Source: Syntrophaceae bacterium UBA2251 (GTDB taxonomy: Bacteria > Desulfobacterota > Syntrophia > Syntrophales > UBA2251). Taken from it: a stretch of 33,050 bases of DNA. Of the stretch, positions 23,773-30,958 are shown piece after piece. The notes beneath the pieces are model-generated. The model was not told where the DNA came from, made no database searches, and saw only the letters and a program-made list of their open reading frames with translations. The stretch lies in NCBI GenBank assembly GCA_002347815.1, contig DDXV01000014.1, positions 1 through 33,050 on the forward strand. The letters run 5' to 3'. The position numbers were made by a program, and so were the translations under genes. Positions within the stretch are counted from its first letter, which is position 1. Every line of letters begins with the position of its first letter.

Positions 23773-25320
23773 ATGAAAGAAAAGGCAAAAGCAGTTTCAA
23801 GGCGTGACTTCCTGAAGGTCACAGGCGGCGCCGCGGCGGGGATCGCGGTCACCGGGATGGCTTGGCGACCGGGCGAGGCGGAAGCCGCCGCGATGCCGAA
23901 AAAATGGAACGAAACGTTCGACATCGTGGTCGTCGGCAGCGGTTTTGCGGGGCTCGCCGCCGCCTACGAAGCCAAGAAGGCCGGCGCCTCGGTCGTGGTC
24001 CTGGAAAAGATGCGGACCCCCGGCGGCAATTCCATCATCAACGGCGGCGTCGTCTCCGCCGCCGGCTCGCCCATGGAGGCCCGGGACGGCATCAAGGATT
24101 CGCCGGAGCTGCTGCTCAAGGACATGCTCACGGCGGGTCTCAACCTGAATCACATCGAACTGGCCCGGCTGGTCGCGTATGAATCCAACAACACCGTCCA
24201 GTGGACCATCAACGAACTCGGCGTCAAGTACAAGGATTCCCTGTCGCAGGAGGGCGGGCATTCGGTCCCGCGCATGTACAGCACCTACAACCAGAGCGGT
24301 TCGGCCATCGTAACGCAGCAGTTGGAAAAACTGAAGGAAATCGGCGTCGTCCCCCGGACCCAGGTCCTCCTCAAGCGCCTCCTGCGGGACACCGACGGCC
24401 GGGTCAAGGGCGTCGAGATCCGCGAAAAGTACGTTTTCCCGAAGGAGAACAGCGGCGCGACAAAGTTCATCAAGGCGAAGAAGGCGGTTATCCTGGCCAC
24501 GGGCGGCTTCGGCAACGACATCGCGCTCCGGACCATCCAGGATCCCCGGCTGACGGCCGGACTCGAATCCACGAATCACCCCGGCGCCACGGGCGAGGCC
24601 CTTCGCGAGGCCTTCCGGATCGGCTGCACCCCGGTGCAGCTCTCCTGGATCCAGCTCGGCCCCTGGGGCAGCCCGGACGAGAAGGGGATGGGGCTGAATC
24701 CCTTCTTCGCCCAGTTGTGCTGCGCCATGTACGGACTGTGGGTCGATACCCAGACCGGCAAGCGTTTCGTCAACGAGCTGGCCGACCGGAAGATCCGCGC
24801 CGACGCCATCATCCGGGTCGGCAACAAATGCATCGCCTTCACCGACGCCAACGGTTTCGCTATCGGCCAGAAGATGCTGGGCGACATCATGGCCAAGATC
24901 ATGGAGCGGGGCGTCGTCAAGCGCTACGATTCGCTGGAGGCGATGGCGGCGGCCTATAACTGCCCGATCGCCCCCCTGAGGGAGAGTATCGCCAACTTCA
25001 ACAAGGGGGTCGCGTCCGGCAAGGACGAGGAATGGGGCCGGTACCTGCAGAAAAACCAGCGCGCCATCGACACCGCCCCCTACTACGCCTCGCGGCTGAT
25101 GCCCAAGGTGCACCACACGATGGGCGGCGTCAACATCAACGTGGAGGCGCAGGCCCTCAATGTCGAGGACGACAAGCCCATTCCCGGCCTCTACTGCGCC
25201 GGCGAGGTGACGGGAGGCGTTCACGGCGCCGTCCGTCTCGGGAGCTGCGCCACTCTGGACTGCCTGACGTTCGGGCGTATCGCCGGACGGAACGCGGCCA
25301 GGGACAAGACCTGGGGTTAA
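23773..25320 (+). CDS. Tat-exported fumarate reductase-like flavoprotein (FAD-binding, flavocytochrome c type)
   Basis: A 515-residue flavoprotein. SRRDFLKVTGGAAAG near the N-terminus is a Tat signal, so it is folded in the cytosol and exported. The FAD fold begins FDIVVVGSGFAGLAAAYEA (Gly55 to Gly60 loop). Compared with periplasmic fumarate reductases, the catalytic Arg is in ELADRKIRADAI (Arg339), a substrate His is in HHTMGGVNI (His447/448), and the second Arg is in AVRLGSCATLDCLTFGRIAG (Arg488). The His of the QxHPT motif is missing: the matching stretch reads WIQLGPW (292-298). Family role: reduction of the C=C bond of unsaturated acids such as fumarate, urocanate or acrylate, or the reverse. 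The altered site suggests a different substrate. GGAGGTG precedes the ATG. A six-haem cytochrome follows after 83 bases. Confidence 0.88.
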   Translation: MKEKAKAVSRRDFLKVTGGAAAGIAVTGMAWRPGEAEAAAMPKKWNETFDIVVVGSGFAGLAAAYEAKKAGASVVVLEKMRTPGGNSIINGGVVSAAGSPMEARDGIKDSPELLLKDMLTAGLNLNHIELARLVAYESNNTVQWTINELGVKYKDSLSQEGGHSVPRMYSTYNQSGSAIVTQQLEKLKEIGVVPRTQVLLKRLLRDTDGRVKGVEIREKYVFPKENSGATKFIKAKKAVILATGGFGNDIALRTIQDPRLTAGLESTNHPGATGEALREAFRIGCTPVQLSWIQLGPWGSPDEKGMGLNPFFAQLCCAMYGLWVDTQTGKRFVNELADRKIRADAIIRVGNKCIAFTDANGFAIGQKMLGDIMAKIMERGVVKRYDSLEAMAAAYNCPIAPLRESIANFNKGVASGKDEEWGRYLQKNQRAIDTAPYYASRLMPKVHHTMGGVNINVEAQALNVEDDKPIPGLYCAGEVTGGVHGAVRLGSCATLDCLTFGRIAGRNAARDKTWG

Positions 25321-25403
25321 AAGATGCCGGTCAGGGAGGGCGGCGCGCCTCGGGGCCGCGGCCCTTCCCTCCGGACCGGTCACCACCGTTTTGGAGGAAC
25401 AAG

Positions 25404-25943
25404 GTGAAAGCGGCCAAACCTACGGATCGGCAGACGGCGCTGAGGATTTTCTTCCTGATGGCCCTGGTTCTCGTGTTCGCCGCAACGTCCGGCGGATCGC
25501 TCCTCGCGGCCCCCAAGAAGCTGGCAACGGCCAAGGCGGGAGACTGTGCCGCCTGTCACGGCGCGGACAAGGTCCTGCCGGACGGCCACGCCCCGACCGC
25601 CGCGATGAACGGCGAGGCCTGCCTGGGCTGCCACCAGAAGGGGAGTCCGCTCGCGCTCTACACGAAAATGCCCCTGAGCCACTTCCATCAGCTCAAGGGC
25701 ATCACCTGCCAGGCATGCCACGCGGACCTGAAGGCGCCCCAGGCGCTCTCCACGGAGCAGTGCCTGGCCTGCCACGGCAGCTTCGAGAAGGTGGCGGCCA
25801 GGACGGCCAACGTCAAGCCCCACAACCCCCACTCGTCGCCCCACGGCAATCCCTATACCGCCTGCGACCTCTGCCATCATCAGCACGCGAAGTCCGAGAA
25901 CTTCTGCGCCCAGTGTCACGCCTTCAAATTCGTCGTGCCGTGA
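25404..25943 (+). CDS. six-haem periplasmic c-type cytochrome
   Basis: A 179-residue protein with an N-terminal hydrophobic export segment (LRIFFLMALVLVFAATS) and six CxxCH haem sites: CAACH, CLGCH, CQACH, CLACH, CDLCH and CAQCH. Spare histidines (HHQH, HSSPH, HFHQ) can serve as sixth ligands. The size and spacing resemble the tetrahaem domain of flavocytochromes c and related NrfB/CymA-like donors, with two extra haems. It starts at GTG after GGAGGAAC; it is the direct downstream neighbour of the flavoprotein, so it is probably its electron partner, as a separate subunit instead of a fused domain. The following 15-bp hairpin closes the operon. Confidence 0.9.
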   Translation: MKAAKPTDRQTALRIFFLMALVLVFAATSGGSLLAAPKKLATAKAGDCAACHGADKVLPDGHAPTAAMNGEACLGCHQKGSPLALYTKMPLSHFHQLKGITCQACHADLKAPQALSTEQCLACHGSFEKVAARTANVKPHNPHSSPHGNPYTACDLCHHQHAKSENFCAQCHAFKFVVP

Positions 25944-25967
25944 CCCGGGGTCGCCCCGCTTTGGAAT

Positions 25968-26002
25968 AAAAAAGGCCCGTTCCGTCGAACGGGCCTTTTT
26001 TT
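25968..26002. terminator. bidirectional Rho-independent terminator
   Basis: AAAAAAGGCCCGTTC (25968-25982) and GAACGGGCCTTTTTT (25987-26001) form a perfect 15-bp stem with loop CGTC; the 3' arm runs into seven T and the 5' arm supplies the T-tract for the other strand. It serves the converging cytochrome and rhodanese genes. Confidence 0.92.
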
Positions 26003-26072
26003 GCCGCGGCGTGTTTTCACGCCGATACCGCCCAATCGCGCCCCTCCGGCGCGACCGGTTTCGCCGGCGCCG

Positions 26073-26963
26073 CTAAGGCGCCATCGGGGCGTTGGCGTCC
26101 TTCGCCCATTCCTGCATGGACCCGTCGTAGCCCCGGACATTGTCGTATCCCAGGACTTCATGGAGGAGGAACCACCACACGGCGCAGTTCTTGCCGGTGT
26201 CGCAGTAAACGATGATCTCCTTCTTCAGGTCCGTGCCGACCACCGGGGCCGCCAGCGCCGCCAGGGCTTCCTTGCCCTTGATCGTACCGTCGGCGTTGAA
26301 AGGCAGGGATACCGGCAGATTCACCGCCCAGGGGATGCGCCCGGCCCGCGCCACGAAATCGAGCTTCTTCTGTCCCGCGAAGAACTCCGGGGCCCGGACG
26401 TCCACGAGCGTCGCGATGTCCTTGCGACCGATGACGTAGGCCTTGCTGGCGAGAAACTCCCGGTTGAACCAGCCGTCATAGGATGTCGCCTTCGGCTTCA
26501 CGGCGTCCGTGGAGACGGCCTTCTTGTCGGCGATCCATTTGTCGTATCCCCCATCCAGGACCGCGACGTTCTCGACGCCCGCGAATCGCAGCGTCCAGGC
26601 CACCCGGACGATATCGGCGCGGTTGGAGGGCGTGTCCGTCTTGCCGATCACCACCACCCAGGAATCGGGGTCGATGCCGGCGCCGCCGATGACATCCCGG
26701 AGGTCGTCATCGGCCGGAAGCTCCTGTCCGAGGCCGTCCTTCGCAATCGCCCAGGCCCCGTAGAAGGCGTTGACCGCTCCCGGGATATGGCCGGCCTTGT
26801 AATCCTCGACCTTGCGGATGTCGATGGCCACCAGTTTGGCCTGAACAAGATTCTTTTGCAGCCAGTCCGTGGATGCCACGGGATCGATGCCGCGCGCCAG
26901 GACGGTGAGCGGCAGGAACAGCAGCAGTCCCAAAACAATGGCCAAAATCCTCGTTCTCTTCAT
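26073..26963 (-). CDS. periplasmic thiosulfate sulfurtransferase (double rhodanese)
   Basis: A 296-residue protein with a signal peptide (MKRTRILAIVLGLLLFLPLT through VLARG) and two rhodanese domains. The N-terminal one has VAIDIRKVEDYKAGHIPGAVN and ends VAVLDGGYDKWI but lacks the active cysteine. The C-terminal one has LVDVRAPEFFAG, RAGRIPWAVNLP, the active loop IVYCDTGKNCAVWW (Cys254) and GYDGSMQEW. Sulfurtransferases of this type move sulfane sulfur from thiosulfate or similar donors to an acceptor. CDTGKN differs from the common CRxGxR loop, so a donor other than thiosulfate is possible. It is encoded 15 bases downstream of an 11-haem cytochrome on the same strand, which points to a periplasmic sulfur redox role, but no partner reductase is present. 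Confidence 0.9.
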   Translation of the reverse strand: MKRTRILAIVLGLLLFLPLTVLARGIDPVASTDWLQKNLVQAKLVAIDIRKVEDYKAGHIPGAVNAFYGAWAIAKDGLGQELPADDDLRDVIGGAGIDPDSWVVVIGKTDTPSNRADIVRVAWTLRFAGVENVAVLDGGYDKWIADKKAVSTDAVKPKATSYDGWFNREFLASKAYVIGRKDIATLVDVRAPEFFAGQKKLDFVARAGRIPWAVNLPVSLPFNADGTIKGKEALAALAAPVVGTDLKKEIIVYCDTGKNCAVWWFLLHEVLGYDNVRGYDGSMQEWAKDANAPMAP

Positions 26964-26978
26964 GCGGGTCCTCCTTCT

Positions 26979-28214
26979 TTACGGTTGAATGGGTTTGGGT
27001 GTGGCGATCAGGTCCCGATTGACCGAAGCGCCTCCTTCCACCAGTTTTCCCCGCGTGAGGAAATATTTTCCCTCGACGTGGCACGTCTCGCAGGACCGGG
27101 TGCGGTCCGTCCGCTTGCGGATCGTGTGGGCGGGCGTGTTCCAGTAGTTGGGCAGGGCGTCGAAATGCGTCATGGCGATGCCCAGCGGGGCCAGCATGTC
27201 CCGCACCGCCGGGACGAGGCGGAGCGTCGTAAGCTCCTTCGGGTTGCGGGGATTCCTCCCCAGGAGGAAGCCCGGCTTGGCGGTCGCCCCCTGACCCGCG
27301 TGGCAGCCGGAACAGTTCCGGTACTCCCCGGTGGCATGGCAGCCGTAGCAGCTCACCTTGCCGTCATGCCGGGCGTGCGCCGTCTGCGCTATCGGCGTCT
27401 TCTCGCCGCCGGGGGTGTGGCACTGGCGGCAGGTCGGGCGGTCCTTCACGGCCTGCTTGTCCGGATACGCGTTCCCGTCGCCGTGGAATTCGACCTTTTT
27501 GTGGCAGTCCATGCACATCATGCCCTTCTGGTAATGGACGTCCGCGGACCCGCCGTACTCCCCGGTGAACTCCGGATAGACGCGGCCGCCATGGCAGAAG
27601 GCGCAGGTCTTGCCCTCGTCCTTTTTGACGAAGCGATGGCCGGCGACCAGCCCGATCGTGATCCCGCCCACCGGGGGCCCCTTCACGTGGCAGTCCCCGC
27701 AGGAGGCGTGGCAGCTTCGGCAGGACGTCTCGAACACCTTCTCGTTGAAGGCCTCGAACTCCTCGGCGGAGAAGCGCCCCTTGACGCCGTTGCGCTGACC
27801 CGCGGTCGTGTAGTGCAGGGATTTTTCGTACCGTTTCGCGATATCGCCGTGACAGCGCCCGCAGATCTTGAGATCGTCGGAGGGCCGCTTGACGAGGCCC
27901 TTGTGGGCGGCCTCCTTCTTCATGCCGGCCTCGTCACCGCCGTGGCAGAAGGCGCACCCCATCCTGAAGTGGACGTCTTTCTCGACCAGTCCCTTGTCGA
28001 CGAGGTAGCCGCGGTAGTACGCTTCCGCCCGGACCGGCGGAGGCGCCCCCGCTCACCCCTCGCCCTCGCCGCCGATCTCCGGCGGCCTCACCATCATCTT
28101 CATGACCGCGTCGTTGCCGTGACACATCAGGCAGTTGCCGCCCCCGGCCGCATCGGCGAACGACGGCAGCACGAGCGCAAGCGCGACGATCAGGCCCCAG
28201 ACGGTCATCCTCAT
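26979..28214 (-). pseudogene. periplasmic 11-haem c-type cytochrome with in-frame TGA
   Basis: Read through one TGA, this frame encodes about 410 residues. It starts at the ATG at 28214 with a signal peptide (MRMTVWGLIVALALVL through SFADA) and has eleven CxxCH motifs: CLMCH before the TGA and CAFCH, CGRCH, CRSCH, CGDCH, CAFCH, CMDCH, CRQCH, CYGCH, CSGCH and CETCH after it. The TGA at 28053-28055 lies between GEGEG and AGAPPPVRAEAYY, in the same frame on both sides, so it looks like one substitution. Without readthrough, the product is a one-haem stub of about 53 residues; reinitiation at the ATG at 27962 would give ten haems but no signal peptide. Selenocysteine is not plausible in this Gly/Ala/Pro stretch. 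Operon order: ADH/AOR chimera, this gene, rhodanese. Either a pseudogene or an assembly error. Confidence 0.8.
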
Positions 28215-28263
28215 CCCTCTCTCCGTTGCGTTTGAATTCGCCGGCCGGCGGCAACGGGCCGCG

Positions 28264-29083
28264 CTACGCGACGGCCTGCGCCTCCGCGGACATGTCCAGC
28301 GCCGCCAACGCCGCCGGCGTCGGGATGCCCCGGACGGGGTCGATGTCCATCAGTTCGTAGAAACGCGACTTCATCGCCTCCAGATCCACCTGGGACCCTT
28401 CCGCCTCGCCGTCCTTCCCCGGTTCCAGCATGCGGGGCGTCAGGGCGTCGTCCGCCGCCGTCAGGCCGTAGCGGTAATTGATCAGGCGTTTGAGGAAAAA
28501 CACGCGCCGCCCCGCCGCGAGCATGTCCTCGGCCTCCCAGTTGTAGCCCGCCACCGTGTTGAACAGGGCGAGCCAGTCGGGAATCGTCACCTCCGCGTCG
28601 GCGAACTGGCAGAAGCAGGCGCTGTTCTCGATCGCCCCCAGGGCGACCGACGTCACCGCCGCCTCGGCCTTGTTCTCGCCGGTCTTCGGCTCCAGGATAA
28701 AATCGAAGCCGATTTCCGGGTAGTACCGGGCCCCCATTTCCACGAAGAGCATCGGATCGGCCACGTGGCACGCCCCGCGCGGGCTCACCGCGTAGGTCAG
28801 CGCCATCCCGTGCCCCCCGCCCCGGGGGTCGTGCATCGGCGCCTCCAGGCCCTTGCTGTGGACCGTATAGTCCAGGCCCCTGCCCATCTTCTTCGCGGCT
28901 GCCACGCTGCCGTCCGCCAGCAGGTCTCCCAGCTTCCCCTCGCGACGGGCGATCAACGGGAGGATCCGGTTGATCACCGTGTCCATGTCCCCCCAGTTCA
29001 GGGCGATCCCGCCCGTATCCTCCAGCGTCAGGTCCCCCCGCTCGAAGGCCTCCATCGCCCACGCGATCGTCCCGCCCGCGGAG
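28264..29083 (-). pseudogene. aldehyde:ferredoxin oxidoreductase, C-terminal fragment
   Basis: This frame carries the last roughly 270 residues of a tungsten aldehyde oxidoreductase: SAGGTIAWAMEAFERG, LTLEDTGGIALNWGD, APMHDPRGGGHGMALTYA, RGACHVADP, and ENSACFCQF with a cysteine in the region that holds the fourth Fe-S ligand. The N-terminal half, with the tungstopterin domain and the CxxC-x3-C cluster, is missing, so it cannot be active. The first recognisable residues come directly after an iron-alcohol-dehydrogenase N-terminus in another frame (join at 29080-29085). AOR enzymes interconvert aldehydes and carboxylates with ferredoxin. Full-length members are about 600 residues. The natural start is lost; ATG at 29055 is only internal. 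Confidence 0.85.
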
Positions 29084-29410
29084 GACGCTGCCGCCGCCCA
29101 GGGCGATCATGCAGTCGGCGCCCTTTTCCCGGTAGAACTTCGCCCCGGCATTGATGATGTCGATCCGGGCATCCTGGACAATGCCGTCAAACACCCCGGC
29201 CAGCTCCAGGTCGGAATTCCGGACGGCCTCGACGATCATGTCCGCCACCCCGGCATCGACCAGTCCCTTGTCGGTAAAAATGGCCACCCTCTTACCCCCC
29301 AGCTGCGCCATCTCGTAGCCCACTTCGCTGCGCAAACCCGGAGCATACATGACCCGGGGCCGGCAAACCCAACTGAAAAACGGCTCAAACGAGATTTCTG
29401 GATATTTCAT
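29084..29410 (-). pseudogene. iron-containing alcohol dehydrogenase, N-terminal fragment
   Basis: Residues 1-109 form the N-terminal nucleotide-binding part of a group III (Fe) alcohol dehydrogenase: FFSWVCRPRVMYAPGL, GGKRVAIFTDKGL and, at the end, ADCMIALGGGSV, the glycine-rich NAD contact. Such proteins continue for about 270 further residues with the metal-binding histidines; here the sequence instead passes into AOR coding sequence, out of frame. The ATG is preceded by AAAGAGATTGCC. Family role: NAD(P)H-dependent reduction of aldehydes, which would pair with AOR. It is therefore a plausible pair of neighbouring genes joined by deletion. Confidence 0.85.
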
Positions 29411-29673
29411 GGCAATCTCTTTTTGATAGACGTCCCCGATCCAGGGACGTTAAACGCCGGTACGATTAACGGGGAAGCACTCAAAGGGCCTGCCCCGTCT
29501 TTAATCGGGGGACGGGGATGGGGGACATCTCTCGGGTTCATCGGTTCTGCCCGTCGCCGGTTCAAGCACCCGCAACGTGGATCCGTTTTGCCTGGAAACG
29601 CTGAATAGAGGACTACGGGGCGAAATTTAACACAAGGCCCGGACGGGTGCAATCATTTTTCAAGGATCCGCCT

Positions 29674-30480
29674 TCAGGAGCGGTCACGCGCGCCGCTCAG
29701 CCCCCAGAGGGGGAGGGGCGCGAACGGCTCGGGGTTCCAGACGTCCCCCTCGTAGAGCACCTGTTCCAGATACAGGCCCGAAGGGGGCGCCGTCCAGGCC
29801 GCCGGGGCTTCCGAGACGCGGTTCAGGAGGGTCTTCATCTCCCGGGGCGGCAGGCTTCCCCGTCCGATTTCCACCAGGGTTCCCACCAGACGCCGGACCA
29901 TCTTCCAGAGGAAATGGGATCCGGCGATGCGGAAAACGATCAGTTCGCCCCGCTCGAACAGCTCCGCCCGCTCGACCTGCACCCGGGTCGAGCGCCCCTT
30001 TTCGAGGCGGCGGTCCGCAAACGACGCGAAATCGTGAAAGCCCGCAATGTCCGCGGCGGCCGACTGCATGGCCTTCACATCGAACCGGTCCCGCACCCAC
30101 CAGACATAGCGCTTGCCGAAAGCGGTCCGCTGCCTCGAGATCAGATAGACATAGCTCCGGGCGCGGGCGTGGTGGCGGGCGTGAAAGTCCGGGGGCGCGT
30201 CTTCGACCCGGAGGACATGGATGCCGGCCGGGAGCAGATCGTTCAATCCTTCCTGAAGCTTCCGGACCGGTATGCGGACGGGGGCGTCCAGGTGGGCCAC
30301 CTGCCCCAGGGCATGGACGCCGGCGTCCGTCCGGCCGGCCCCCTGCAGATCGACCGCCGCCCCCAAAAGGGTCCGGGCCGCCTCCCGCACGGTCCCCTGG
30401 ACGCTGCGGGCATTCTGCTGGGTCTGCCAGCCCCGGTAACCGGTGCCGTCGTATTCGAGCGTGAGCTTGTAGCGGGTCAT
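29674..30480 (-). CDS. truA: tRNA pseudouridine(38-40) synthase TruA
   Basis: A 268-residue TruA. It begins MTRYKLTLEYDGTGYRGWQ, has the catalytic aspartate in GAGRTDAGVHALGQ (Asp52), YVYLISRQRTAFGKRYVWW, FHDFASFA and the C-terminal GSHFLWKMVRRLVGTLVEIG. It makes pseudouridine at positions 38-40 of the tRNA anticodon arm. The ATG at 30480 is preceded by CAGGA; 11 further in-frame codons upstream lack a ribosome site and family features. The gene is intact and unrelated to its neighbours; the Hpt/REC remnant lies just upstream on the same strand. Confidence 0.95.
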   Translation of the reverse strand: MTRYKLTLEYDGTGYRGWQTQQNARSVQGTVREAARTLLGAAVDLQGAGRTDAGVHALGQVAHLDAPVRIPVRKLQEGLNDLLPAGIHVLRVEDAPPDFHARHHARARSYVYLISRQRTAFGKRYVWWVRDRFDVKAMQSAAADIAGFHDFASFADRRLEKGRSTRVQVERAELFERGELIVFRIAGSHFLWKMVRRLVGTLVEIGRGSLPPREMKTLLNRVSEAPAAWTAPPSGLYLEQVLYEGDVWNPEPFAPLPLWGLSGARDRS

Positions 30481-30523
30481 GAAATCCTGCCGGTCGGGGC
30501 GGAGAAGCCCCACGGGACGCGCT

Positions 30524-30790
30524 TCATGGAGTCAGGTTCCTGCGCACACGGGCCAGGAGAACATCCTTCCTGACCGGTTTTTTGAGATGATCTGCAGGAT
30601 ATCGGAATCGTCGAAGACGCTTAAAATCAGTGCAGGTTCAGTCCGGCTGTTCATAGGCGATATCGATGCGGTCGAGGTAGCCGGCGAGGTCCTGGCGGCG
30701 CTTGTCGAGATAACCGGGGATGAGATCGGCCAGGTCCGGATCGATCAAAACGGGGATTCTGCCCGGGCTGGATGGGGATGTCGAAGTCAT
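30524..30790 (-). pseudogene. remnant of Hpt and response-regulator receiver domains
   Basis: Two signalling fragments lie in tandem. From the ATG at 30790 (Shine-Dalgarno GGAG), 50 residues read VLIDPDLADLIPGYLDKRRQDL, matching the start of a histidine-phosphotransfer (Hpt) domain, and stop at 30638 before the phosphorylated histidine. Immediately after, ILSVFDDSDILQ in one frame and, after a shift, ADHLKKPVRKDVLLARVRRNL in another match the end of a receiver domain, including the conserved Lys-Pro, ending in a stop at 30524. Internal sequence is missing and the frame changes, so I read this as a decayed two-component gene. No intact partner kinase is present. Confidence 0.6.
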
Positions 30791-30958
30791 GGCATTTGCT
30801 CCGTTGGCGACAGTGTCAGCGATCCCGCCATGCCGATGGGCATCAGGCTAACAAAGATCGATGGATTTCACAACCCTTAATCATGCTGTGGATTGCTGCA
30901 CCGATGATGGGGAGGATCTCCCTCGTCGATTTTCGGGATTAATCATGCCCAATGATCC

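Noticed and set aside
28053..28055. In-frame TGA in the 11-haem cytochrome as selenocysteine
   Set aside because: It lies in a Gly/Glu/Ala/Pro linker with no UxxC motif; Sec has no role there.
26001..28235. 744-residue plus-strand frame opposite the rhodanese and cytochrome
   Set aside because: The opposite strand carries signal peptides, rhodanese motifs and eleven CxxCH sites; this frame has only biased composition.
29493..29517. Hairpin CCCCGTC/GACGGGG between truA and the ADH fragment
   Set aside because: Only a 7-bp stem with a long loop and no T-tract; it lies upstream of the ADH fragment, where a terminator for truA is possible but not supported.
30877..30948. TTAATCATGC repeated at 30877 and 30939 as attachment sites
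   Set aside because: A single 10-base repeat 62 bases apart with no integrase or element between; chance or decay debris.
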